Below are positions 1 to 6,619 of a DNA stretch of 23,507 nt, one piece after another; within the stretch, counting starts at the first letter, position 1; every line of letters starts with the position of its first letter. The notes beneath the pieces were generated by a model. That model did not search any database. It was given only the letters and a program-made list of their open reading frames with translations, and had not been told where the DNA came from. This DNA is from an uncultured Muribaculaceae bacterium. GTDB taxonomy: Bacteria; Bacteroidota; Bacteroidia; Bacteroidales; Muribaculaceae. The stretch spans positions 1-23,507 of the forward strand of contig CALHWU010000152.1 of assembly GCA_938039795.1 (NCBI GenBank), read 5' to 3'. The position numbers and the translations under genes were made by a program.

Positions 1-796
1 CCTTGATGCCGATTATGGTGTCGCCGATATGCATGTCGCGGCCGATGGCGTAGCGTGCACCCAGGCGCTCTACCTCGCGGATGGCCTCGACCTTGTCGGC
101 GTAGGGCTTGCCGTTGACGGCAGAGATCTCTCCCTGCTCGAAGGTGATCGTGAGATCCTCTTCGCCGTGGGCCTCAAGCTGCGAGGGATATGCGCTTTCC
201 GGGAGAGTCTGCTCGGAGTGGAGCGTTTCCTTGCCGCCGATGCTCGTACCCCACAGGCCTTTGTTGATGGAGTATTCCATCTTGGTGAAGTCGGCCACGT
301 AGCCATGGTCGCGAAGATAGTTGATCTCATATTCGCGGGTGAGAGTCATGTCGCGTGTGGGCGTGATGATCTCTATCTCCGGCGCGAGGATCTGGAACGT
401 CAGGTCGAAACGCACCTGGTCGTTGCCGGCTCCCGTGGATCCGTGGGCTACGGCGTCGGCGCCGATCTTCTTGGCGTATTCGATGATGGCGATAGCCTGA
501 AATATGCGTTCGGAGCTGACGGATATGGGGTAGGTGCCGTTGCGGAGCACGTTGCCGGCCACCATATATCGTATGCTGCGGTCGTAATAGTCTTTGGTGA
601 TATCGAGGCTGGCGTGTGACGCCGCGCCCAGACGCTTGGCTTTGTCGGCGATCACTTCGAGCTCTGTGTCGGTGAATCCGCCGGTGTTGGCTATAGCGGT
701 GTGTACTTCATAACCGAGATCTTCGGTAAGATATTTTACTGCGAATGAAGTGTCGAGGCCTCCCGAGAAGGCGAGCACCACTTTTTTCTTGCTCAT
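1..796 (-). CDS. argG: Argininosuccinate synthase, 5' part only (runs off left edge)
   Basis: ArgG joins citrulline and aspartate, using ATP, to make argininosuccinate, the second-last step of arginine synthesis in the cytoplasm. Reading leftward from ATG 796, about 265 codons are present; the family is about 400 residues, so the C-terminal third lies outside the window. The start KKKVVLAFSGGLDTS carries the ATP-pyrophosphatase loop SGGLDTS at residues 11-17. Further family blocks follow, including AHGSTGAGNDQVRF and NKGLWGTSIGG. The gene lies 66 bp downstream of a GNAT acyltransferase on the same strand and is probably transcribed with it from a promoter near 1524. The start is clear: a lysine-rich N-terminus directly before the first beta strand. 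Identification is secure. Confidence 0.96.
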   Translation of the reverse strand, partial: MSKKKVVLAFSGGLDTSFAVKYLTEDLGYEVHTAIANTGGFTDTELEVIADKAKRLGAASHASLDITKDYYDRSIRYMVAGNVLRNGTYPISVSSERIFQAIAIIEYAKKIGADAVAHGSTGAGNDQVRFDLTFQILAPEIEIITPTRDMTLTREYEINYLRDHGYVADFTKMEYSINKGLWGTSIGGKETLHSEQTLPESAYPSQLEAHGEEDLTITFEQGEISAVNGKPYADKVEAIREVERLGARYAIGRDMHIGDTIIGIK

Positions 797-862
797 AGCT
801 GTAGGCTTTAATATGTTGTTGCGATTGTTTGACGATTGATTGAAAAATGCCTCGCGGCCGGG

Positions 863-1483
863 TCACTTGAGATGCAGCATCTTGCCGATCTTGTTGCGCA
901 GAAGCATCATGTAGGGTGTGGCTTTCGAAGGCTCTTCCGAAGCTGGCTGAGCCGGATCGAAAAGCATTCCGGTGCAGAGGCATCGCTTGCGGTCGTTGCG
1001 CTGGAGCACGTCGTAGTTGACACATCCCTTGCACCCTTCCCAGAACTCTGCGTCGTCGGTCAGCTCAGAGAATGTCACCGGCATATAGCCCATGCGTGAG
1101 TTGAGCTTCATTACGGGGAGTGAAGTGGTGATGCTGAATATTTTGGCGTAAGGGAATCTCTGGCGTGCGAGTTCGAAGGTCTTCTCCTTGATGCGCTTCG
1201 CCAGGCCCATGTGGCGGTATTCCGGGTCGACAATCAGGCCCGATGTGGCTACGAAATCGCCATGGCCCCAGCATTCGATATAGCTGAAGCCTACGAGTTT
1301 GTCACCGTCGAGCGCCACTACGGCTTTGCCGCCGGTGATTTTTGCCGAGATATATTCGGGCGAGCGGCGTGCTATGCCTGTGCCGCGCTGCAGCGCCGAT
1401 TCGTAGATGAGGGTGCAGATCCGTTCGGAGTGAACTGTATGTTCGGGCTCCGCAAATGCAACCTTGATGTCGTTTATCTCCAT
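863..1483 (-). CDS. GNAT N-acyltransferase, probable N-acylglutamate synthase of arginine synthesis
   Basis: This is a 206-residue GNAT protein. The acyl-CoA binding motif A is visible as VDPEYRHMGLAKR (residues 85-97), after the beta-4 strand FVATSGLIV. The C-terminal part has a cysteine cluster, CKGC at 151-154 and CLC at 168-170, followed by TGMLFDP, which could bind a metal. It lies directly upstream of argG on the same strand. From memory, the Bacteroides thetaiotaomicron homologue in the same place (BT3761) was proposed from mutant fitness data to make N-succinyl- or N-acetylglutamate, the first step of arginine synthesis, in place of ArgA or ArgJ. The GNAT fold is read from sequence; the role rests on context and that recalled homologue. 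The substrate, acetyl- or succinyl-CoA, cannot be told from here. Confidence 0.85.
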   Translation of the reverse strand: MEINDIKVAFAEPEHTVHSERICTLIYESALQRGTGIARRSPEYISAKITGGKAVVALDGDKLVGFSYIECWGHGDFVATSGLIVDPEYRHMGLAKRIKEKTFELARQRFPYAKIFSITTSLPVMKLNSRMGYMPVTFSELTDDAEFWEGCKGCVNYDVLQRNDRKRCLCTGMLFDPAQPASEEPSKATPYMMLLRNKIGKMLHLK

Positions 1484-1523
1484 GAGTTGATATGTTGTGT
1501 TCAGATAGAATCCAATGACGCTG

Positions 1524-1531
1524 CAAAGTTA
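1524..1531 (-). promoter_or_regulatory. -7 promoter element upstream of the GNAT-argG operon
   Basis: On the minus strand this reads TAACTTTG, an exact match to the Bacteroidetes -7 consensus TAnnTTTG, 41 bp before the ATG of the GNAT gene. No good TTTG element is seen 19-21 bp upstream. The 14-bp stretch 1519-1532 is identical to 1732-1745 in the tRNA promoter. No ARG-box-like operator was recognised. Confidence 0.6.
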
Positions 1532-1608
1532 AATAAAAATACTGAATAAAATACAGAAATCGCCAAAAACTTCATTTCCTGGCGGAATTTTATCAGTTTA
1601 TAATAAAT

Positions 1609-1639
1609 AAAAGCCGCCAGCAGACTGCTGACAGCTTTT
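1609..1639 (-). terminator. Rho-independent terminator after tRNA-Pro
   Basis: On the minus strand, AAAAGC and CAGCAG pair with CTGCTG and GCTTTT around a tiny loop, and T-rich sequence (TTTTATTTATT) follows. It begins 2 bp after the tRNA 3' end. The complementary A and T flanks could also let it act on rightward transcripts. Confidence 0.75.
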
Positions 1640-1640
1640 G

Positions 1641-1715
1641 TCGGGGTGAGAAGATTCGAACTTCCGACCACACGCCCCCCAGACGCGTACTCTAACCTGG
1701 CTGAGCTACACCCCG
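1641..1715 (-). tRNA. tRNA-Pro, anticodon GGG
   Basis: A 75-nt cloverleaf folds on the minus strand. The acceptor stem pairs CGGGGTG with CACCCCG, followed by discriminator A. The D arm is GCTC/GAGT. The anticodon stem is CGCGT/GCGTG around the loop CTGGGGG, which places GGG at positions 34-36. The T arm carries TTCGAAT. CCA is not encoded (the next bases are CAA), so it must be added after transcription. The tRNA reads CCC and CCU proline codons. It has its own promoter at 1737-1768 and its own terminator at 1609-1639. Confidence 0.96.
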
Positions 1716-1736
1716 GTGCTTTTCCTAAAAGCGCTG

Positions 1737-1768
1737 CAAAGTTAAGGGCTTTTTGCGTACTGTGCAAT
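1737..1768 (-). promoter_or_regulatory. Promoter of tRNA-Pro, Bacteroidetes -33/-7 type
   Basis: On the minus strand, ATTG (1768-1765) is followed after 20 bp by TAACTTTG (1744-1737), close to the consensus TTTG-N19-21-TAnnTTTG. The -7 box ends 21 bp before the mature tRNA 5' end, leaving a short 5' leader of the kind RNase P removes. Confidence 0.75.
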
Positions 1769-1883
1769 AGGCACGATGATAATTTCACAAATTTTCACAC
1801 TAATATTTGGCCTCATGATCCCTTTGACAGTTTTTTCAGGCGTCGGGCAGGATGGCAATGAGAACATGAGATGCCGATGGCTT

Positions 1884-2852
1884 TCAGCGGCCGAACATCT
1901 TACGCCTGGCGGTGCATACTACCCAGAGCAGAATGCTCGTAGGGGCATAGGAGAGCATGAGACGCATTGCGGCGCTCCGGAGCGAAGGCAGCGCCTCATG
2001 TCCGGCGCGAGGTGTGCCGACAGACAGCAGCGAGCGCCGTATTGCAAGCTTTTCTGACGTCGGCAGACATGTGTGGCCAAGCTGCTTGAGCGCTTCGAGC
2101 TTGTAGTGGGCTATCCAGCGCATGGCGGCCGGGCGATATGGATCGGACCATGGCAGAGATGTCAGACGCTGGAGTATCCGGTGCCAACATTGCATTTTGG
2201 CGGAATCAGCCTGATAGCCTTTGGCGCGGCTGACTGACCCGCTGCGGATCATATAGTTGTAGATCGGTTTCCGAAGATGAGCAATTCTGGAGCAATGTTC
2301 ATAGAGTTCCAGGCAAAAAGCATAGTCTTCCATGGTGACTCCTTCCTGAAATCGGATCCCGTCAAGAATGATGCGTCTTATGATATAACAGCATGGGGAA
2401 TGTTCGACGGCATAACGCAGGGCGTAAGTAGGCCCGTCAACGATCAGCTCGGGTTTGCCGGTTAGGTTTGTCGCACGGCAGCCTCTGTCGGTATGTTCGT
2501 CAATGCCGAATGTCAGTAAGTCAAGTCTGTCGGCTTCCATCCGCTGTATCAGCCGGCCGATGCTGTCGGGCTTGATTGTGTCGTCGGCGTCGATCATCAT
2601 CAGGTACCTCCCTCTGGCAGTTTCCAGCCCTCGGTTGCGGGCGCGTGCGGCGCCTCCGTTTGACGTGTGGATCGTACTGATACGATTGTCGGCTGCCGCC
2701 AGATCGTCGCATGTTTCGGAAGATCCGTCGGTCGAACCGTCGTCGATCAGTATTATTTCGGCATTTTCCGGAAGCTGGGTCATCAGGCTGCCGATGCATC
2801 TTTGAAGGTATGGCCTGGCATTGTAGACCGGTATGACAACGCTTAATATCAT
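1884..2852 (-). CDS. Family 2 glycosyltransferase
   Basis: This 322-residue inverting GT-A glycosyltransferase transfers a sugar from a nucleotide donor to a polysaccharide or lipid-linked acceptor on the cytoplasmic side of the inner membrane. It begins with the classic strand ILSVVIPVYNARPYL. The nucleotide-binding IDDGSTDGS lies at residues 36-44, NGGAARARNRG at 65-74 and the metal-binding DAD motif at 88-90. A hydrophobic stretch near the C-terminus, followed by ARRKMFGR, suggests peripheral membrane contact. The start at 2852 is preferred because it gives the canonical N-terminus and forms an ATGA overlap with the flippase stop; the frame stays open 180 codons further but only across the flippase gene. 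Sugar and acceptor are unknown. Confidence 0.92.
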   Translation of the reverse strand: MILSVVIPVYNARPYLQRCIGSLMTQLPENAEIILIDDGSTDGSSETCDDLAAADNRISTIHTSNGGAARARNRGLETARGRYLMMIDADDTIKPDSIGRLIQRMEADRLDLLTFGIDEHTDRGCRATNLTGKPELIVDGPTYALRYAVEHSPCCYIIRRIILDGIRFQEGVTMEDYAFCLELYEHCSRIAHLRKPIYNYMIRSGSVSRAKGYQADSAKMQCWHRILQRLTSLPWSDPYRPAAMRWIAHYKLEALKQLGHTCLPTSEKLAIRRSLLSVGTPRAGHEALPSLRSAAMRLMLSYAPTSILLWVVCTARRKMFGR

Positions 2853-4468
2853 TTCAGGTGACTTGTTATCCGCGCTGTGAATCTGCGGAACGGTTTGATG
2901 CAGACAAACATCGCCATGAACAGGAGAATGGCGGTGGCGGAGCCGGAAACAATGATCGCGACAATGAGCCATTTTGCTGATATGGCCGCATTGGCAGCGA
3001 GTGCCATGCCTGTATGCGAGTGATGAAAAAAGATGAGTATCAGCCCGAGGACGGCGCTTCCAATTGCAGTGTGACCGGCGTAGAGGCCAATGTAAGTCCA
3101 TCCGAATCCCTTCATGCAGCGGGTGATCAGATAATATGGTTTCCAGATCACTATGACTGCGGCTTGTGCAAGTATGAAGCCCGAAAGAATTCCGTCGAGT
3201 CCATATCGCATTCCCAAGACAGAAGACAATCCAAGGCTTAAGACTGTCTCGGCCACAGGGGCACCGGTGTCGGAGAATAGTCCGAAAGCATAGCGGAAAG
3301 CATCTGTCGTGAATCGTGTCAGGCCAATATACAGGATGATGCACATGAGAGCGAGAGTGTGTCGGGGAAGCAGAAATGACGGTCCGAGCCAAAGCGTGAC
3401 AAACGGCGGTGCAAGCAGGTATATGTTGATTACCAGAATTGCCGAAAGGAAAAACCTTGCCGAAAAGAGTTCGGCGAAAACGCTGCGTACTTTAGTCTGA
3501 TCGCCTTCGGCCACAAGGTTCCCCACGCTTGGATTGGCGGAGTCGAACAGGGCTCCCATCAGTCTCTCTCCGCCACGTATTATGATATAGTAGTTTATGT
3601 AGGATGTCACCGATGCGAGTGATCCGAACGCATAGATGATGAGCGGAGTGCCGTATTCAATGGAGAAACCGGCAATTTTATGAAAGAAGAGCTGACGTAC
3701 TTTCAGTTCTATATCCGGGAATCGTCGGCGTAGAGTTTGAAAACGTTCCTGTGAGGCTGTGAGATACGGAAAGGATCGCCTGACGGCCAGATCGACAGCC
3801 CATGCTCCGGCTGCAGCGAATGTGCCTTCGAGTATAAGCCACCAGATGTATCCGTCGGACAATCGGCTTACGGCCCACATCTGTAAGAGTGTCTTCACTA
3901 TCATTACCGTCCGATAGCTGAGGCATACTTTATAGTCTTGCTGGTCAGCTGTGAGGATAACCTGCCGATAATTGACGAAATATCCGAGGAGCGCACTCCA
4001 TAACATCACTCCGAATGAGGCGTAGGCGTACCATAGCGGAAGTGTCATGGTTTTGAAAATCAATGGAAAAAACGCCATCAGGAGAGTCGCACCGGCTCCG
4101 ATGATGGCGGCGATGCGCCGGTAAATGGCGCCTTGCAGCGATATTATCGACGATATCAGGCGTCGATCGCCGTCCATAAGCGGACGGTAGAGAGAGAAAC
4201 CTATGGCGGCTCCGATGCCAAGTTCGGCGATGTTGAGTGCCTGAAGCAGGTTCGACGCAGTGGAGTTGAGTCCGAGTATGTCCGCGCCGAGATGGGCCAA
4301 AAATACTTTGCGGGAGAAGAACTCCAGCGTCAGCATGACGATGAAATAGGCTGAAGCCACGGCACTGTTGCGGACGCTGTTGTGTGTGCGGGATACGCAA
4401 CGGCAGTGCGCGGGCTGCGGGTTGTCGTCTTTCGTTGATATGGTTGCTGTCGTTTCCGGACGTTCCAT
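2849..4468 (-). CDS. Wzx-type polysaccharide flippase (MATE/MVF superfamily)
   Basis: This 539-residue integral membrane protein resembles the polysaccharide-synthase/flippase family, which moves lipid-linked sugars across the inner membrane. The block RKVFLAHLGADILGLN, followed by AELGIGAAIGFSLYRPL, is a strong family signature of Bacteroidetes flippases. About a dozen hydrophobic segments follow, for example LLGYFVNYRQVILTADQQDY and the C-terminal LIVAIIVSGSATAILLFMAM. The first 30 or so residues are polar and longer than usual; no better in-frame start was found, so ATG 4468 is kept. It overlaps the glycosyltransferase by 4 bp, so the two are translationally coupled. No other polysaccharide genes adjoin, making this an orphan two-gene unit, and no consensus promoter was found upstream of it. 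Confidence 0.9.
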   Translation of the reverse strand: MERPETTATISTKDDNPQPAHCRCVSRTHNSVRNSAVASAYFIVMLTLEFFSRKVFLAHLGADILGLNSTASNLLQALNIAELGIGAAIGFSLYRPLMDGDRRLISSIISLQGAIYRRIAAIIGAGATLLMAFFPLIFKTMTLPLWYAYASFGVMLWSALLGYFVNYRQVILTADQQDYKVCLSYRTVMIVKTLLQMWAVSRLSDGYIWWLILEGTFAAAGAWAVDLAVRRSFPYLTASQERFQTLRRRFPDIELKVRQLFFHKIAGFSIEYGTPLIIYAFGSLASVTSYINYYIIIRGGERLMGALFDSANPSVGNLVAEGDQTKVRSVFAELFSARFFLSAILVINIYLLAPPFVTLWLGPSFLLPRHTLALMCIILYIGLTRFTTDAFRYAFGLFSDTGAPVAETVLSLGLSSVLGMRYGLDGILSGFILAQAAVIVIWKPYYLITRCMKGFGWTYIGLYAGHTAIGSAVLGLILIFFHHSHTGMALAANAAISAKWLIVAIIVSGSATAILLFMAMFVCIKPFRRFTARITSHLK

Positions 4469-4633
4469 GATAGGATAACGCGGCAGGCTTACCTTTATTA
4501 CATGAATTTCAAATAAGAGAGATATTGATTAAATAATGATAATTAAGGTTAACAAATGGTTAATTTTGTGCGTCATACCCTCCCGAAGCGTGAAATATGG
4601 GCCAAACAGAGCGCTTTAATGGAAAATATGTTG

Positions 4634-4641
4634 TAACTTTG
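4634..4641 (+). promoter_or_regulatory. -7 promoter element of the rimP-nusA-infB operon
   Basis: TAACTTTG matches the Bacteroidetes -7 consensus exactly and is followed by GCATC. No clear TTTG lies 19-21 bp upstream. A second -7-like match, TAATTTTG, lies at 4561-4568. The position implies that the in-frame ATG at 4597 is not the rimP start, because it lies upstream of the promoter. Confidence 0.55.
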
Positions 4642-4658
4642 CATCACCAAGCAGTCGC

Positions 4659-4686
4659 GGAGGAGGCCAGAGAGCTTCCTCCTTTT
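4659..4686 (+). promoter_or_regulatory. Terminator-like hairpin in the rimP leader (possible attenuator)
   Basis: GGAGGA (4659-4664), or the shifted GGAGG at 4662-4666, can pair with TCCTCC (4677-4682). TTTTGTTT follows at once, giving a stem-loop with a U-rich tail between the promoter and the rimP start. In Escherichia coli the equivalent operon is known to be controlled by NusA-dependent termination in its leader. Whether this hairpin does the same is inference. Confidence 0.45.
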
Positions 4687-4728
4687 GTTTACGGCTGCGC
4701 AATCATAAACCGAACCAACCGACTACAG

Positions 4729-5205
4729 ATGATAGACAGACAGCGACTGACCGAGACGGTAGAGGGTGCGCTTGAAGGCACCGGCCTCTTCCTGGTGGAT
4801 GTGGACGTCACCCCCGACAACCGTATCACAGTGGAGATAGACAGCCATGAAGGCGTTGATATCGACACGTGTGTGGAACTTTCGCGCAAGATTGAGGCTG
4901 CTTTTGACCGCGATGCCGAGGACTATGAACTGGAAGTTGGGTCGGCCGGACTTACTTCGCCGCTCAAGGTGAAGGGACAGTTTGACAAAAACATCGGCCA
5001 CGAGGTGGAGGTGATGATGCGTGAAGGGGGCAAAAAGCTTTGCGGAGTGCTCCGTTCGGTCAGCGACGATATGTCGGAGATCACCATTACGGTCAGCCGC
5101 AAGGTGCGCCCGGAAGGGAAGAAGAAGCCGGTGATGGTAGAGGAGACGATACCCGTGAGGATCGCCGACACAAACCGCATCACTCCAGTTCTGGACTTCA
5201 AGTGA
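4729..5205 (+). CDS. rimP: Ribosome maturation factor RimP
   Basis: RimP (158 residues; the family is about 150) helps assemble the 30S ribosomal subunit in the cytoplasm. The N-terminal domain has the typical LFLVDVDVTPDNRITVEID and the serine/leucine helix VELSRKIEAAFDRD. Then comes the hallmark YELEVGSAGLTSPL (the EVSSPG.. block of other species) and a C-terminal SH3-like domain. ATG 4729 is chosen because it gives the usual length and lies downstream of the -7 box and hairpin; the frame is open upstream to 4597. It is the first gene of rimP-nusA-infB, with nusA 58 bp downstream. No Shine-Dalgarno sequence precedes the start, as is usual for the phylum. Confidence 0.95.
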   Translation: MIDRQRLTETVEGALEGTGLFLVDVDVTPDNRITVEIDSHEGVDIDTCVELSRKIEAAFDRDAEDYELEVGSAGLTSPLKVKGQFDKNIGHEVEVMMREGGKKLCGVLRSVSDDMSEITITVSRKVRPEGKKKPVMVEETIPVRIADTNRITPVLDFK

Positions 5206-5263
5206 ATTACCGCTTAAACTCAATACAGATACAATAAATAAAATCCACAAGATATTACCGGTT

Positions 5264-6556
5264 ATGGCAAAGAAAGAGGAAACTCCCAATCTGGTGGCAT
5301 GTTTCGCCGAATTCAAGGAGCTCAAGAATATCGACAAGATCACGATGATCAATGTGCTTGAGGAATCGTTCCGCAACGTGCTGGCTAAGATGTTCGGCAC
5401 TGACGTCAATCTCGATGTGATCCTCAACCCCGACAAGGGCGACGTGCAGATTTTCCAGAATCTCGAAGTGGTGGAGGACGGCACCGTGACCGATCCTAAC
5501 CTTCAGATAGGTCTGACCGACGCCAAGGCTGATCAGGATCCCGACGCTGAGATCGGCGACGAGCACACTCGCGAGATATTCTTCGCCGACTTCGGGCGCC
5601 GCGCCATCCTCAACCTGCGTCAGACGCTTCAGTCAAAGATCCTCGATCTGCAGAAGGAGGCGATCTACGACAAGTTCAAGGAACTGGAAGGCGAGCTCGT
5701 GACCGGCGAGGTATATCAGACCTGGGCGCGCGAGACTCTGCTTCTCGACGATGACAAGAACGAGCTTCTTCTTCCCAAAAGCGAGTCGATACCCGGCGAC
5801 TTCTTCCGCAAGGGCGAGACAGTGAGAGCCGTAGTGGCCAACGTCGACAACAAGAACAATAATCCCAAGATCACCGTCAGCCGCACCAACGAGAATTTCC
5901 TGCGCCGTCTCTTCGAGCTTGAGGTGCCCGAGATCCACGACGGCCTGATCAGCATCCGCGCCGTGGCCCGCATACCGGGAGAGCGCGCCAAGATCGCAGT
6001 GGAGAGCTACGACGAGCGTATTGATCCCGTAGGAGCCTGCGTAGGCGTCAAGGGATCGCGCATCCACGGCATCGTGCGGGAGCTCCGCAATGAGAATATC
6101 GACGTGATCAACTACACGTCGAATCCGTCGCTGTTCATACAGCGTGCGCTGAGCCCGGCCCGCGTGTCGACCATCCGCATCGACGAGGAGGAGAAGAAGG
6201 CCGAGGTGTTCCTCCGTCCCGAGGAGGTGTCGCTTGCGATCGGCAAGCAGGGCCTCAATATCAAGCTCGCATCGATGCTTACGGGTTATGTGATCGACGT
6301 ATACCGCGAGAGCGACGAGGTGCAGGAAGAGGATATCTACCTCGACGAGTTCAAGGACGAGATCGATCCTTGGGTTATCGAGACCCTCAAGAATATGGGC
6401 CTGGTCACGGCCAAGAACGTGCTGGCAATGCCGCGTCAGGAGATCATAGACAAAGCCGATCTCGAAGAGTCGACCGTCGACCAGCTGCTCCAGGTGCTCC
6501 GCGCCGAGTTCGAGGATGCTCCCGAAGGCGACGCTGAGCCCGACGCACAGGCCTGA
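5264..6556 (+). CDS. nusA: Transcription termination/antitermination factor NusA
   Basis: NusA binds RNA polymerase and nascent RNA and modulates pausing, termination and antitermination. The 430 residues show the RNA-polymerase-binding N-terminal domain (about 1-135, with FFADFGRRAILNLRQ), an S1 domain (about 143-207), KH1 with a GVKG loop at 261-264 within DPVGACVGVKGSRI, and KH2 with IGKQGLNIKLAS (GKQG at 327-330). An acidic C-terminal helical segment follows. The protein is shorter than the 495-residue E. coli NusA and lacks its two full acidic repeats, as in most non-proteobacteria. The distinctive DPDAEIGDEHTREI stretch near 92-105 interrupts the N-terminal domain as in other Bacteroidetes. 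It is the second gene of the operon. Confidence 0.97.
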   Translation: MAKKEETPNLVACFAEFKELKNIDKITMINVLEESFRNVLAKMFGTDVNLDVILNPDKGDVQIFQNLEVVEDGTVTDPNLQIGLTDAKADQDPDAEIGDEHTREIFFADFGRRAILNLRQTLQSKILDLQKEAIYDKFKELEGELVTGEVYQTWARETLLLDDDKNELLLPKSESIPGDFFRKGETVRAVVANVDNKNNNPKITVSRTNENFLRRLFELEVPEIHDGLISIRAVARIPGERAKIAVESYDERIDPVGACVGVKGSRIHGIVRELRNENIDVINYTSNPSLFIQRALSPARVSTIRIDEEEKKAEVFLRPEEVSLAIGKQGLNIKLASMLTGYVIDVYRESDEVQEEDIYLDEFKDEIDPWVIETLKNMGLVTAKNVLAMPRQEIIDKADLEESTVDQLLQVLRAEFEDAPEGDAEPDAQA

Positions 6557-6619
6557 CCGAAGATCTCCGGGCTGTGACAACTCTCCTCCAACAAACAATA
6601 AAAACTGTCAAAACATTAT

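Noticed and set aside
29..619. A rightward 196-codon frame at the left edge
   Set aside because: It lies antisense to argG, whose translation matches the family along the whole stretch.
1884..3392. A 502-codon leftward open frame suggesting a longer glycosyltransferase
   Set aside because: The extra 180 codons overlap the flippase gene and read as low-quality Arg/His/Cys-rich sequence; the canonical GT2 N-terminus and the ATGA overlap fix the start at 2852.
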